Below, one piece after another: positions 11,601-22,490 of a stretch of DNA of 64,000 nt (its first letter is position 1; every line of letters starts with the position of its first letter). The stretch covers positions 17,670,501 to 17,734,500 of the forward strand of contig CM028927.1 of NCBI GenBank assembly GCA_016801845.1, in the 5' to 3' direction. This DNA is from Polydactylus sextarius. Taxonomy: Eukaryota > Chordata > Actinopteri > Polynemidae. The notes under the pieces were generated by a model. The model was not told the origin of the DNA. It was given only the letters and a program-made list of their open reading frames with translations, and made no database searches. The position numbers and the translations under genes are program-made.

Positions 11601-14600
11601 AAAGTTGAAATGATGCAAATTTTACACTCGCTAACCTTCAGCTCGGCCTCCGAAAATCTCCACATCAAAGGTGCCGCGCAGCGGAGGGGTGGCTCTGTGA
11701 GCACGGGAGACGGTGATGGAGGCTGAACCTTGGCTGTAAACAACAGTGTCCTCACTGCTGTTGGATATCTGTGACATTAGAGCAAGAAAAGAATTACATT
11801 TTTTCTCATGTACAACCATGAAATGAATGATTTTCTTTCTGATTTGACTTTAATCAAAAAAAGAGGTGTTGTGTGCGCAATGAAATATTACATTTTACTG
11901 AAACAAATGCTACAGCAGATCAGTCCGTGACAATCTGTCACTGCTCTAATCTGTTAGATGCAAATGTTGAGACACATTGACGGTCTCTGTCACGTCTGTC
12001 TGTGATGTATTTTATCTCACATCACTGAGGGCGACTGAACGTTTCCTCTGTTTTTATGACAATATCAAATGTCTCTGTTTCTAAGAAACAGACTCTAAGA
12101 CTCAGACTTAAAGACTCTAGTTGAATAAGAAAACTCCTCATGTACTAATAATAACTCTATGTTTCTAAAAACACATAATTTCATGTGAGTAACAAGTCTC
12201 CTATATCTATTTTCCTGCATTGTCCTGTAACTATAGGATGTAAGTGATGTTCATAGTCTTTAATGTGTTACTCACCTCCAGGAATTCAACTCCAAGCAGC
12301 GGGAACCCGGAGGCGCAGTCTACCGGCCGGCCTTTAATCTCGTATTTGATTTCTGAAGCGCTTGATGTGTCTCTGGTGACGGTGAACGACTGGAAGGATT
12401 TCCCAGAGCTTTCGAAAGGTGGAGGCCTCCTCTTGAGGATAATAACTGACAGAAACAAAGCAGATTCATGAATTGTTCAGGATCAAATCTAACACATAGG
12501 AACTTGCTTTGTGATCACCCCGTGTACCGTTTTCATTATTAGTAGTGGGCGTCTTTCCAATGTGAACTGCGTCCACGTAGAAGTCGGCACCAGTGGCGTC
12601 TTTGTAGAGATACAACTCCATTAGTTGGTAGTTGGTCCCAAAGTATTCTCCTTGCAGAGAAGTCAGCAGGTCGATGCATTTATAACTCCACCTGTAAAGA
12701 AATAATCATCCTCCTAGTGACCTGTCATTTTGTAGTTATTTGAAATTCTTTTTTTTTTTTTTACTGACTTGTCGCCGTTGTTGAGAGGAGCGCTGATCTT
12801 CGCGGTCTGTGTCGTGGTGGTGCCGGTGGAGCTGTCTTTGTAGGAAAATTTGACTCCGATTTCGCCCTTCAAAGTTCCCTTGTACGCGAAACAAAGCTGG
12901 AAAAAGAGAAAAAACACAGGATGATTTCTGAAAACTTCAGAGTAATATCAATTACTTCCTTGTATGGAATTAGTTACAGGATGAGTTTTGCAGAAAACAT
13001 GAAATAAATGGGTTTTTTTTTACCGAGGAGTAAACATCCAGTGAAATTTGTCCATAGTTGCCACCAGATTCTTTGGTGTAGCTTTCTGTGAAAAGAACCT
13101 CAGCGTTTTTCAGCGACCACAGGCCACAGAAACCAGAGTTATTCATAGGAGTCCCCTCCACAGTCCTGTCAAACTAACGAGAAAACAAGAAGAATTCAAA
13201 ATCAGATCAGTAAAGTACAGATCAATCAATCACATAGTTTTTTTTCTCTTCTTCTTTTCCACCAACCTGAGAGTTGTCATTTTCAAAATCTTTGAAGTAA
13301 ACGACGGCGGAGCCTTCAGAGGTCAGGATCTCAGCAGGACAGTCGGCTTTCACAAGGTTCACCAGAGCCGAATGCAGCTGTTTGATCACACACGTTAGTT
13401 TTGTTTTTGTAGAAAATATACTGATGAGTTAAGGAACTTTTTTCTTTTTATATTACAGACCTCAGTTGCTGTTGCGTTGTAGGGGATGGGCTGTGTAGAG
13501 ACTCCTCCCCAGACCAGAGTGAAGGTTTGCATTTTGCTTACGCCCTTTGTGATCTCAACAACACTGATGTTGGTGTCGGCGCCATAAATCTCATACTGAA
13601 GAGGTTGGAAATCACCTGCAGCCAATAAAGACAGATGATAAATTTAAGTTCAAGTCAAACATGTCCCGCTCCTAAACTTTCTGACTCGTTTCTCTGTCTC
13701 TTTTTTTATTTTACCTCTGAGGGAGCTGAATGTGACTGTGTAGTGTTTTGTTTCGCCGTTGTCTTCTCGTGTGACCTGAACTGTGTCGGGTTTGATGGTC
13801 CACAGGCTGTTTAAGGCCGATTCCACCGCGGTCGCTGTGGCGGTGACTGGGATTGGTCCTGAAAAAGATTAAAAAAAAGGGCTTAATGTAATTTTACTCG
13901 AGATGAGAAGAAATCTGAATCTTTAATCTCATTCAGTGATTTTAACGTTACCAGTCTTTGCTCCTCTGTAGCTCAGGCTGTAGGAGATGCTCCCACAAAG
14001 ATGACTGGCGCAGCTGCTGCTGACCGACACCTTTTGAACCTCTTTAACCTCCGCAGTGTTTGAGGACCACGAGTTCAATGTCAGCGTCTGAGATACAGTG
14101 GAAATACGTTTAGATAATACACAGCAGCAAATAGGAATACAAGGTGTCATAACATGGTGGTATGATGCTAACATTGCAAAGGAGTTTTTACCAAACAAAA
14201 AGCTGCACAATTTGTTTGAAAAGTTTTTTAAAAGGTCTGTATTTCTGTGAATACAAATATTGGTATCTTTGTTTCTTTAAAAATCTAAATAGAAAAAAAA
14301 TCAAATAAGAGTAGAAAACATTAGCATAAAGAAATGCTAAATGGCTATTAGCTGCTTTTTAGCAGCGCTAAATTTTGATTCACTTTCTTAGTAAACATGG
14401 AGAAGTGTAAAATTAGTCCTGGTTAATTTTTCTGTCACTTTTAAAAGTTAGATATGAATTTAAAAACCAGAAGACTGGAAAAACTGGAAACAAGGGTAAA
14501 CAGCTAGCTTAACTACCAGCTAGCTTAACTACCAGCTAGCTTAACTACCAGCTAGCTTAACTACCAGCTAGCACTTTAAGTTTTCACACCAAGTTTTAGC

Positions 14601-17600
14601 TTTAGCTTGTGTATTTTTATTTTTAATAAATGAAAAATACAAATCGTGGCTACAAATATTTCTTAGCTGGAAAGTAGCTAGCTAGCTAACTAGCTAGATA
14701 GGCTAGCTAATCCCCACTGTTTCTGGTTTTGATGCTAGGCTAAGCTAAGCTAAATTAAGCTAATAATCTTCCAGCTAACAGTTTTATATTAACATTTTAA
14801 CACAGACAGTTTTCTAAATTCTGACAATAATAATTTTAATAATAATAATAATAATAATAATATATATATATATGTCTTTTTTCCTAAAATGTCGAACAAT
14901 TATTTTTTCAAAAAACCTTTTAAATAAAACAACATGTTAGCATCAGGTTAGCATCAGGTTAGCATCAGGTTAGCATCAGGTTAGCCACCACATACCAGTT
15001 CCTCATCGAACACGTCATAATCAGCCTGGATGAATTGAATCTCGTTGACGGCGTCGTACGTCTGGTCCTCTGTAAACGCACTTTCTTCTCTGAACAAACC
15101 CATGCGGATACTCGCCACATTCCCGTATTCTTGCATCAATAATTCAAGATAGTAGCTAAAGAAGAAATAATTAAAAAACACTTAGTTACTTATGTTAATT
15201 AATCAATGAATTAATGTATTATTCAAAAAAATTTTTTGAACCTTTCGTTATGAAAATATTAGTTGGTGTAAAACAAAGACAATTACAAAGAAATACAACT
15301 CTAAATATTTCATACGATATACCCAACAAACATGAATGTTTCCAGGTTTTTAGATGTAGATTTGAAGAATGACACAAAATTTTATACAAATAAAACTAAA
15401 TCAACACAATGTTTCATGTTGTTTTCATGTTATTCTGAATCTCTTAAATTTGTGATGAACAAAAAAAAGTTATGTGAGAAGCTGAGATTTATTCAAAGAC
15501 GTTTACTTTAAGAAGTCTATCAAAATATATCTTTATCTTCAATAAAGATTTTAAAGAGGAAAAAAAAAAAAAAAAAAAAGCTGAACACTTACGCTTTATC
15601 TTTCTCCAGATACAACACTTCAGACCTTTGTGAACCCAGTCTGTAATTAGGGACGTAATAAGGCTGGTAGGCGATTTTATTCTAAAGTGAAGGAATTTTT
15701 TAAAAATTAAATATGATATAGGGTAAACATTTTATTATTGTGTGTGTTATTTAAATTGAATTAAAGACTGTGATCATACTCTGTGTTCTGGGCGGGTGGA
15801 GTTGCTGAGGTAGAGCTCACAGCGGTCGTCACATTGGAGGTATATGACGTGTTTGCCGGTGACTGTTGGGACAAAGAAGCCCGTGGTTCGTGAGGAGAAC
15901 CAGTCCAAAGGAAGAGGGAAGTAGTAAGGCAGGGAGTCGATCCACTCGGTCCAGTATCCCGTCATGTTCTGGTTGTAGCTCCTGATGTCGGTCAGGGCGC
16001 CGGGCCTCGTGTTGTTCCACACCTCCAACTTCAGGCCTCTGCTGCCTGGAAGCAGACGAGACGAGACAGGATCGAAATGAAAACCATGAGTCAACACCGG
16101 CAACATCAAATACCAAGGCTTTGTGATTTCCCCCAGGCTGTCTGAACTCTTTAACCTCAACCACACTCCGCTACTACGAAAAACTGAAGACAATATAGAC
16201 ACTGGAAAACTGTTGATACGCTAATAGGCTGAATAGCAACAGTTAAAATGAAAACTCTCCCACAGATTAACTACGTCCTTTCAAAGATCCCCACCAACCC
16301 AACAAACCATTGGTTCAAAACGCTGGATTCACTTAATAGTCACTTTTACTTGGGAAAAACAAACCATCAAGAATTGCATTTGCAACTTCACCGAACTCCA
16401 AACAACAAGTGGGATTAGCTCCAAATTTCACCAAATTTCAAAGTTGACAGAAAAATGGTTATTTCATAAAGCTGCGTTAAAACATGAAGTGTAAAAATTC
16501 GTGTTCATTCGACTCTGAGAGAACATTTTCACAGGACGCCTGATTGAAAACGTTTGTTTGTGTCTCAGTCGGACCAGAGATTATTTGGTCTCAGTACAAA
16601 GAACATCAAGGCGCTCTGAGACTTGATGGTCCGTGACATGATGGTATTGAGATCACCGTCAACCATCAACAGGTTTGTTGCCGACTGAAACAGATACTTG
16701 AAATTCTTCTTCTTGCAATCGAGTTGACAGCTGATGCAGCAGGAAGCAGCGCGGCAGATAATACTGTCTTACCTGGGTAGATCGTCATGTTGTCGTTCTG
16801 CTGCTCGGCCGTTCTGCATGTAATCATCTCATCAGACACACTCTGGATGTCACAAGGCAAACCTGAAGACGATCAGTGTCAGTGTGTGAAAGCTCATAGT
16901 TATTTTCCACTTAGATACTTAGAAAATCATCTAAACAGGCCTCAGTTATGGGATTACTGAAAAATCTTCTCTTGTTCATGCACCAGTTTAATTATAACAA
17001 TAATTTACAAACATACCATGAACACATTTTATGTATGTGTGTGTGCGTGTGTGTGTATATATACAATACATATATATATATATATATTCTCTATAATGAG
17101 CTCTATAAATTAACAGTTTGTATTTTTGTTGTGTTTTTTATTATTATTATTAATAAAATCTACAGTTTTTTTTTTTTTTACTTTTTTTAAACTTATTTTT
17201 TTTAACTTATTTTAACTTAATCTTTTTTTTTTTTACCTATTTTTATTTTTTGTGGTCAATGACCTCAGACACTGTTGTGACCTCAGTGATCAGTAAAGAT
17301 CATCTTTGTTCAAATATTCAGAAATATTCAGAAAAATCTGAGATTTTTTTTTTTTTTTTTGAGCTTCAATGGAAATGAATTGTTGAAATATTAAATATTC
17401 CTCTTACAGCACAGTTGTGGTTACACACACACGCTATAACAAATATGTGTCTTAAAATATTTATTAACCAAATTATTTGAGGTATTGTTGACTTTTGGAT
17501 TTGTGTTGCCGTTTTTTGTATTTTTGATTGATCGCATGTCTCATGAAGTCTTTTGAAAGACAGTGTGCCGGATTGTTTGTCATGGTCTGCTGTGTCTCTA

Positions 17601-19275
17601 AGCTTCTTTCATGTTTTGTCGTACAACAACACCACACTTATCTTTTGTTGTGAAGTATGTGTACATTCTGTTGTGTTGAAAAGGATTATCACCATTGCAT
17701 GACTCTTTTTTTTTTTTCGTGTCTTTGTTTTCATGGAGACGTACAACATTCGTGTATTCGTGTCGAACACTTCGTACAAAATGTTCTCACCTCCGACGAA
17801 AACACGAGCCGGGAAGTCGGTTTGGTCGAAGTAACGTCCGTGGACGGTGAGCAGGGTCCCGCCCATGACGCTGCCGGCGGATGGAGAGACGCCTGTCACC
17901 TCTGATCGAGCACAAAAACAAAAAATGTATTATCTTACAAAAAAAAAAAAAAAAGCAATAAATATAAATATAAATGAACAATAGAGGAATAAAACAGTAC
18001 AGGTCTGAAATACCTGCATAAGTCTGGAACATGGAAAGTTTCCCCAAAGATGAAACTCTGAACAGCTTCTTTTCTGGTAAACTCCTATAGATTTTATATT
18101 TAAAAAAAGAAAAGAAAATGACTTTATTACTGTAGTTGATACAATGACGTTAGTGTTGAATGAAAAATCCTCATGTTTTACCTTCCAAAGTTGCTGTCAA
18201 GAATGTAACTCAAGTTGTGATGCCCTGATATGAAAAAAAAAACCCAAAACATTATTATTAAAGGATAGTTTCTTTATTTCTATATGTATCTTTTAAAATA
18301 TATATGTGTATATATACATTAAGAGCCACGTACCGACGTATGATCCCGTCATTTTGCAGCTCATGTATCCGTACTGAGAAGTTTGTGAATCCAGACGAAG
18401 GTTGTATCTTTGGAAATATGTGAAATAATTTTAAATTCTTCAGCATGAAACATCAAATCATTTGTGTTTGTATCATTGTCTTATTATCTAATTTGATACA
18501 ATGTGGTCACTCAAAAGATGATGATGATGCTGAATCCAGATGTAAACAACTTACAGTTCATCCGTGTTTGCTCGGAGCAGCTCGCAGGGCATCCCTCCCA
18601 TGTACGCTCTGCAACACAAACCAGGTTTAAAGGTCTGAAATTTGACTCTTTGTTATGTAGCAAGCATGTTGTTTTCAGCGCAAATTAAATTATTCTGGTG
18701 TCAAATTATAGTTTTGTCTACTTTAAGATAAAACAGACAATCACCAGAAAGGCTCCTAATTAAACATTTGTCATTTTTTCTGTTTGTACCTCAGAAATCT
18801 GACATCGAGGCCGTTCGAGCTCACGGCCGTGTTGCTCCCGTACACGTCTGAGAAGATCCGTCCTCTCACTGTCACCAGCGTCCCTGCAGATAAATGTATT
18901 TAATTAAAAGTTCAAACATGCACACAGAAGAAGAAGAAGAAGAAGAAGACTGTACCTGGAGGACCAGTGACTGGACTCAGGGTCTGGATGGTTGGAGTAC
19001 GAAACCAGACAGCCTGAGAAGAGTTGGAGAAGAAGTTAGGGACAAATCCAAACTAGATCACAGGGAGGATCTGATCAGTCTGTGTGGATTTAACTTTAAC
19101 TGTGAACTTACCCAGAAGGTGCAGTGGGTGCAGATATTGTTCTCAGGGATGTCAACACCGTCCACACTGACACGGACCTTGTACCCGTCCCTTGGCATGG
19201 CTCTGTGATGGATGAAATGAATGAATCACTGTTAGATTAACACGTCTGTGAAGTGGCAGTAAATAAGTGGCTGTA

Positions 19276-19341
<66 letters not shown>

Positions 19342-20336
19342 GGTGTAACACAGGATCTGTGTGCTGTGGGTGGAGTCTCTTTCCACATCACAGATGAATG
19401 ACAAAGTTGCTGACACCAGAGTCACACGGTTTCCGAATGTGTCATCTGCTGGATTCAGCTGGAACTGTCGCTCCTGAGCAAAACCTGAGGACGAGAGTGT
19501 AAATCAATCAAACGCTTGATCGCTTTTATAAAAAAACAATAAATGCAAAACTATTTACCAGAGAAATCATTCAACATCATGAAAATTAGTGAAAACTTTG
19601 CAGAAGCTCCACAACTTTTTAGGATTATTATTGTTTTTTGATCATTTTAAAACATAATAAAATTATTTATACATCAGCTGGACTAAAAACAATAAAATAA
19701 ATAACATTCAGTTATTCTCTGTCATAACAACATTCAGACTCTGACCTTCTCCTAAGATCGTGAGTCGCGTGGCTCCATTCAAGCTTCCGTGATGTGGAGA
19801 AATATATGTGACACGTTGAGCACCTGGAATATAAAGAAGTAAGAATTAAGATAAAAAAGCTCTGTAGAAGCTTGATGTCATCGTGCATTTAAAAAAGAAG
19901 GAAACCACAACTGCTAGAAGCAACATGTTGATCTCATCACCATGTTACTTCTAACATCGTATTTTTTTTGTATATTTAATTTTTTACATTGTTAGAAGGT
20001 TTAATAAACTTTAATAATCTCAAATTCAAAAAAAAAATGATTTTGTGTCTTTAAAGGATTAAAAACCAATCATAGAGATATTAACCCAGATAGTAAAGAT
20101 TGTGGCTGTAGTCTGGCACGTTTAGTATTTTTGGATTCATTTTAGTGTCGTTTTGTTTGTTTCTTTTGACCCCTAATTTGGGCCATATATAGGGGCCTTT
20201 CCCCTGAAACTTTACCATTACTGAGCCAAATTTGACTTTGCTCTCTGGGTATAAACTGATACAGTAGAAACAGTTACTTACTGCAGCAGGACCAAAGCGC
20301 GAGGAGGAGAGCGGCCCGTTTCAACGCGGACTCCAT
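392..20336 (-). CDS. pkhd1l1: Fibrocystin-L (PKHD1L1), 5' half, 45 coding exons, continues past left edge
   Basis: Large single-pass cell-surface protein; in mammals it is a component of the stereocilia coat of hair cells (established knowledge). The sequence shows 45 minus-strand exons with GT donors and AG acceptors. All phases join without a stop, giving 6893 coding nt, about 2297 residues of a protein near 4200 aa in human. Order of modules: signal peptide (about 1-19), IPT 1-3, PA14, beta-rich region, IPT 4-7, cupredoxin-like domain, IPT 8-14, first G8 domain. The order and many local strings match my memory of human PKHD1L1, for example FDQTDFP, GLKLEVWNN and LMFDEADIELQAENILITDG. The start is the ATG at 20334-20336, followed by a hydrophobic leader ending in CCSA. 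The frame leaves the last exon in phase 2 at 392, so the second half of the gene lies beyond position 1. Many introns are only 72-105 bp. Exon coordinates are given in the seven block entries below. Teleosts may carry duplicate copies, so which paralog this is remains open. Confidence 0.96.
1165..1187. repeat. 23-nt homopolymer next to the exon 43 donor
   Basis: Run of T on the plus strand. On the coding strand the donor of PKHD1L1 exon 43 reads CAAG then GT followed by a 23-nt A run. Confidence 0.9.
1959..2055. repeat. (TATTA)n pentanucleotide microsatellite
   Basis: About 19 uninterrupted units of the 5-mer TATTA inside PKHD1L1 intron 41. Confidence 0.93.
2060..2612. mobile_element. Possible nonautonomous DNA transposon in intron 41
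   Basis: A block of distinctly higher GC between AT-rich flanks. Its ends look like imperfect inverted repeats: AGGACTGTCAATAGATTAAG at the left, and AGGGGTGTCAGCGTTAATTT as the reverse complement of the right end. Inside, CCACTGGATGCGTGTC and CCAGTGGAAACTCG resemble motifs of fish hAT-type miniature elements. I see no clear target-site duplication, and the open frame across 2108-2317 has no recognisable domain. Superfamily is uncertain. Confidence 0.4.
2639..2669. repeat. (TA)n microsatellite
   Basis: Perfect TA dinucleotide run in intron 41, followed by a short TG run. Confidence 0.9.
5683..6415 (-). other. pkhd1l1: PKHD1L1 coding exons 35-36: cupredoxin-like domain
   Basis: Exons 6415-6230 and 5856-5683, residues about 1376-1495. 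The segment reads VGDTVMWRWEAP early, FSVSSPSGTTYEGGPF in the middle and YRFTTPGVYYYSSGY near the end. This is the strand order of a plastocyanin/cupredoxin fold (G-D-x-V-x-W, then a late phi-x-P-G-x-Y-Y strand). The Cys-x-x-His-x-x-x-x-Met copper loop expected after the P-G turn is absent (YYYSSGY instead), so copper binding is unlikely. The fold assignment is inference from motif order. Confidence 0.72.
7202..8186 (-). other. PKHD1L1 intron 32, no feature recognised
   Basis: 985-bp AT-rich intron between exons 33 and 32. I see no coding exon, repeat array or RNA gene. The open frame at 7921-8121 is fortuitous. Confidence 0.6.
8380..9355 (-). other. PKHD1L1 intron 31, possible conserved noncoding block
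   Basis: 976-bp intron between exons 32 and 31. The part at about 8480-8790 is less AT-rich and of higher complexity than neighbouring introns, but has no coding signature. Confidence 0.5.
10988..14087 (-). other. pkhd1l1: PKHD1L1 coding exons 16-26: beta-rich region between PA14 and IPT 4
   Basis: Exons 14087-13952, 13858-13715, 13615-13461, 13377-13267, 13173-13024, 12896-12769, 12691-12528, 12445-12276, 11768-11636, 11375-11221, 11110-10988; residues about 494-1016. I recognise no named domain with certainty. The match to the human protein is clear from strings such as FCGLWSLKNAEVLF, LCFAYKGTLKGEIGVKF and YKCIDLL. Exons 21-22 read like a carbohydrate-binding or jelly-roll fold. Exon 21 has two candidate donors: GTCAGT after 12769, and GTAAAA three bases further on. 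Only the first keeps the frame, because the second joins to an immediate TAA. Confidence 0.9.
14501..14574. repeat. 16-bp tandem repeat, CAGCTAGCTTAACTAC
   Basis: Four head-to-tail copies plus a partial fifth in PKHD1L1 intron 15. There are no spacers between units. It sits in a larger stretch (14340-14990) dominated by GCTAGC/GCTAA words. Confidence 0.93.
14936..14985. repeat. 11-bp tandem repeat, GTTAGCATCAG
   Basis: Four perfect units plus a partial unit. The array ends about 10 bp from the exon 15 donor, so it lies in the first bases of intron 15 on the coding strand. Confidence 0.93.
14996..16045 (-). other. pkhd1l1: PKHD1L1 coding exons 13-15: PA14 domain
   Basis: Exons 16045-15780, 15681-15593 and 15155-14996, residues about 322-493. 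The block opens with SRGLKLEVWNN and carries the PA14 signature of an aromatic strand followed by an acidic turn: TGFFVPTVTGKHVIYLQCDD, then CELYLSNSTRPEHR. PA14 is a beta-barrel domain often used for carbohydrate or protein binding; the human protein has it at the same place between IPT 3 and the following region. Exon 13 is 266 nt and uses a GTATGA donor; the phase-0 joins at both ends (RNKIAYQ and DVFDEEL/TLTLNSW) support the boundaries. Confidence 0.9.
16863..17790 (-). other. PKHD1L1 intron 11, low-complexity sequence
   Basis: 928-bp intron between exons 12 and 11 with TG/TA dinucleotide runs (about 17035-17087) and several T homopolymers. No gene seen. Confidence 0.7.
19281..19338. repeat. 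(TA)29 microsatellite abutting a splice donor
   Basis: Perfect TA run filling nearly half of the 137-bp PKHD1L1 intron 3. On the coding strand the exon 3 donor GT is followed directly by the array, so the intron starts GTATATAT. Confidence 0.95.
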
Positions 20337-20558
20337 CCTGTGGAATCACCTGCAGTTGTTCAGGTTCAGTTACAGAGGTTCATTCAAGACCAAAAAAGGT
20401 GCAATGATGTGAAAGTAAAATGATGTTTCTGAAAAAAAGGTTAAACGTGAGACGCAAACATCCCACATGATCAAAAATTATAAAGACAAGTTGTGATTTT
20501 GTGCGTAAAAGTGCGTAAAAATGTGACCGTGATTTTTTAAAAAGCGAATAAAACTCAC

Positions 20559-20645
20559 CAGTTATTTGACTGATGTTGTGTTGAGAGTTTCAGGTGTGAA
20601 GACACAGACGATGATTAACAGACAGACAGAGGAAGAGAGACTGTC
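20559..20645 (-). other. pkhd1l1: Probable PKHD1L1 noncoding first exon
   Basis: A strong donor (CTG then GTGAGT) at 20559/20558 on the minus strand lies about 85 nt downstream of the position expected for transcription start from the TATA box at 20669-20675. A matching acceptor (TTCCACAG before GATGG) lies just upstream of the start codon at 20336. The upper end is estimated from the TATA spacing. Confidence 0.55.
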
Positions 20646-20668
20646 TGGCCGCAGAAAGGTGCGTTTCT

Positions 20669-20675
20669 CTTTATA
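20669..20675 (-). promoter_or_regulatory. TATA box of PKHD1L1
   Basis: TATAAAG on the minus strand in a GC-richer context (GTGCGC upstream), about 110 nt upstream of the predicted first-exon donor. Predicted start is near 20640-20645. Confidence 0.6.
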
Positions 20676-22304
20676 GCGCACGTTGTTCCGCCTCTCACCT
20701 GAAACTGGGAGGAGACTGAACTGACACGAGAAGATCTGAACGACCAAAAACCTTCACCACCAAAACCACGAGCAGCGCCTGGACGTGGTGTTGAAATCAA
20801 AGAAATCATCAAACAGCAAACAGGATAAGAGGCAAGATGAGTAACAAGTTGACGGGAAAGAAAGAGGAAGACCCGCGAACTGGTCAAGAGGCGTTTTTTT
20901 TTTTTTTTTTTTGATGAGTTTGAACAAATTAACAAACATTTAACATTTATTGACACATTTATTGACACGAAAAAAAATATTTATACTTTATTTATTTTAT
21001 ACTTTATTTTATATATTTATACTAACATGTACTTGCTTTAGATTCTGGTGCAATTGTGTCTCATTATTGATAAAAAAAAGAATAATAATCTATGAATATT
21101 GTAATTAATTCACTGCTTCACTTTACACGTCATTTATGAAACATAAAATCACACAGAAAACAAACAGAAAATAATATTTCTATATGTTGACAGTGTGTGT
21201 GAAAGTCTGCAATTTAATAATTTGACTGTTTTTATTTACTGAAATATTTTCATTCAATTTTTATTCTATTGATAAATTAGACAATTAAAAGTTTTAGCGT
21301 CAGAGGATTTTAATTTATTACAGAAAACACACAAATTAACATCTTCAGGAGCAATAATGAGAATAAACTCTGATAAAATAACACACGGGATGTGTGCAGA
21401 TGATAAGAAATGTTGGTATTTTATTTTAATATTATATATAACACTGTCCACACCTGCATGTCCATACTCTTGTCGTTTACAGTCCTACAACATGCAGCCT
21501 TCAACACACGTTACAACATGTAGTGTAGGAATGTTTACAGTCATTTCTTCTTGCTAAGTTTTGCAACAACTCAAATAAAAAGACAGAAGTATGTTTGACT
21601 TCTCATGCCTCGGTGTATTATTAGTGCACGGTGACGACACTGAACAGACACAAATCTGACTGTTACTGTCACTTCAGTCATGTTTTTTTTTAATGACATC
21701 ACTTCCTGTGTAATAACATATATATCAACATATTTTCTCTAACAAGTGTGAACCTCAGGCAGGAATATAGCTCATTAAATAGATCAGAGGAAATATAGAA
21801 ACAGAAACATACGACAGGACAGATCCTCTCATCTTCTTCAAGATATTAAACTTCATCATTCTGGTTTTAATTTGTAATAAATAATCAACAACATCAATTT
21901 ATACAGAAACCTACTGAATATCTTTAGATTTTCCACAGTTTTTACACTTCACTCTCTACTTTTAAGTAGAGAGAAAGTGTATATTTACACTGAGCATCTT
22001 CTGATTGTGCACATACTGATCACAAAATCAAAAATACAAGATACAAGACGCACAGTTATTCACAACAAGTAGTGAAACGTATCCACATCTACTGTGCATC
22101 CCCTCAAATTTAACTAATTTAAATAGTTTAGTTTTAAAATTAAAAGAGCTTAAAAAAAGTGAAGGTGCATTGGTTGTGTGAGGATGTGAAGAGTGAATCT
22201 TAAATTATCACATTAAAACTTAATGAAACTTCTGCTTTTTCTCTCAGAGGATGAGAGATAGTTGGTATTTGTTAAGGTTAGTTGTTTATGTATCATCCTA
22301 AAAC

Positions 22305-22490
22305 TTTATTAATTTATTTTTTAACATTATTTTTGGGGCATTTTTGCCTTTAACGATAGAGACAGTGAAGAGAGAGACAGAGAACAGGGAGGAGAGTGGA
22401 GGAAAGTCTGAACCGGTCGGGATTTGAACTGCTCAATGATATATACACACAAACATGCTGCGCCATAAACATTTGGTTATCCAGGTGCCC
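22305..22490 (-). mobile_element. SINE-like interspersed repeat
   Basis: GGGGCATTTTTGCCTTTA, then AGAGACAGTGAAGAGAGAGA and a tRNA B-box-like AGTTCAAATCC on the minus strand. I recognise this combination as a very common teleost interspersed repeat. Boundaries are approximate and the family name is not asserted. Confidence 0.6.

Larger units (their letters stand above)
16773..20336 (-). other. pkhd1l1: PKHD1L1 coding exons 1-12: signal peptide and IPT repeats 1-3
   Basis: Exons in transcript order: 20336-20282, 19823-19746, 19484-19340, 19202-19112, 19013-18956, 18883-18790, 18608-18555, 18407-18334, 18224-18182, 18084-18014, 17901-17791, 16862-16773. Residues about 1-321. Exon 1 encodes the leader (LLLALWSCCSA). 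Exons 2-4 hold IPT 1 (ISPHHGSLNGATRLTILGEG), exons 5-9 IPT 2 (LSPVTGPPG, then TLVTVRGRIFSDVYG) and exons 11-12 IPT 3 (VSPSAGSVMGGTLLTVHGR). Exon 9 is only 43 nt, exon 7 is 54 nt. IPT/TIG repeats are immunoglobulin-like beta sandwiches of the extracellular region. Intron 5 is 72 bp. Confidence 0.93.

Noticed and set aside
14501..14574. Tandem repeats as a CRISPR-like array
   Set aside because: Units are contiguous without spacers, and the context is a vertebrate intron.
15829..16164. Second long minus-strand frame over the PA14 exon
   Set aside because: It is out of frame with the PA14 exon, whose frame joins both neighbouring exons. The alternative frame has no domain.
19152..19425. Minus-strand frames with Ile-Tyr repeats
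   Set aside because: They translate the TA microsatellite in intron 3 and extend from exon sequence into the intron.
22430..22445. B-box-like motif as a tRNA gene
   Set aside because: No cloverleaf or A box at the right distance. It fits a SINE-like repeat instead.
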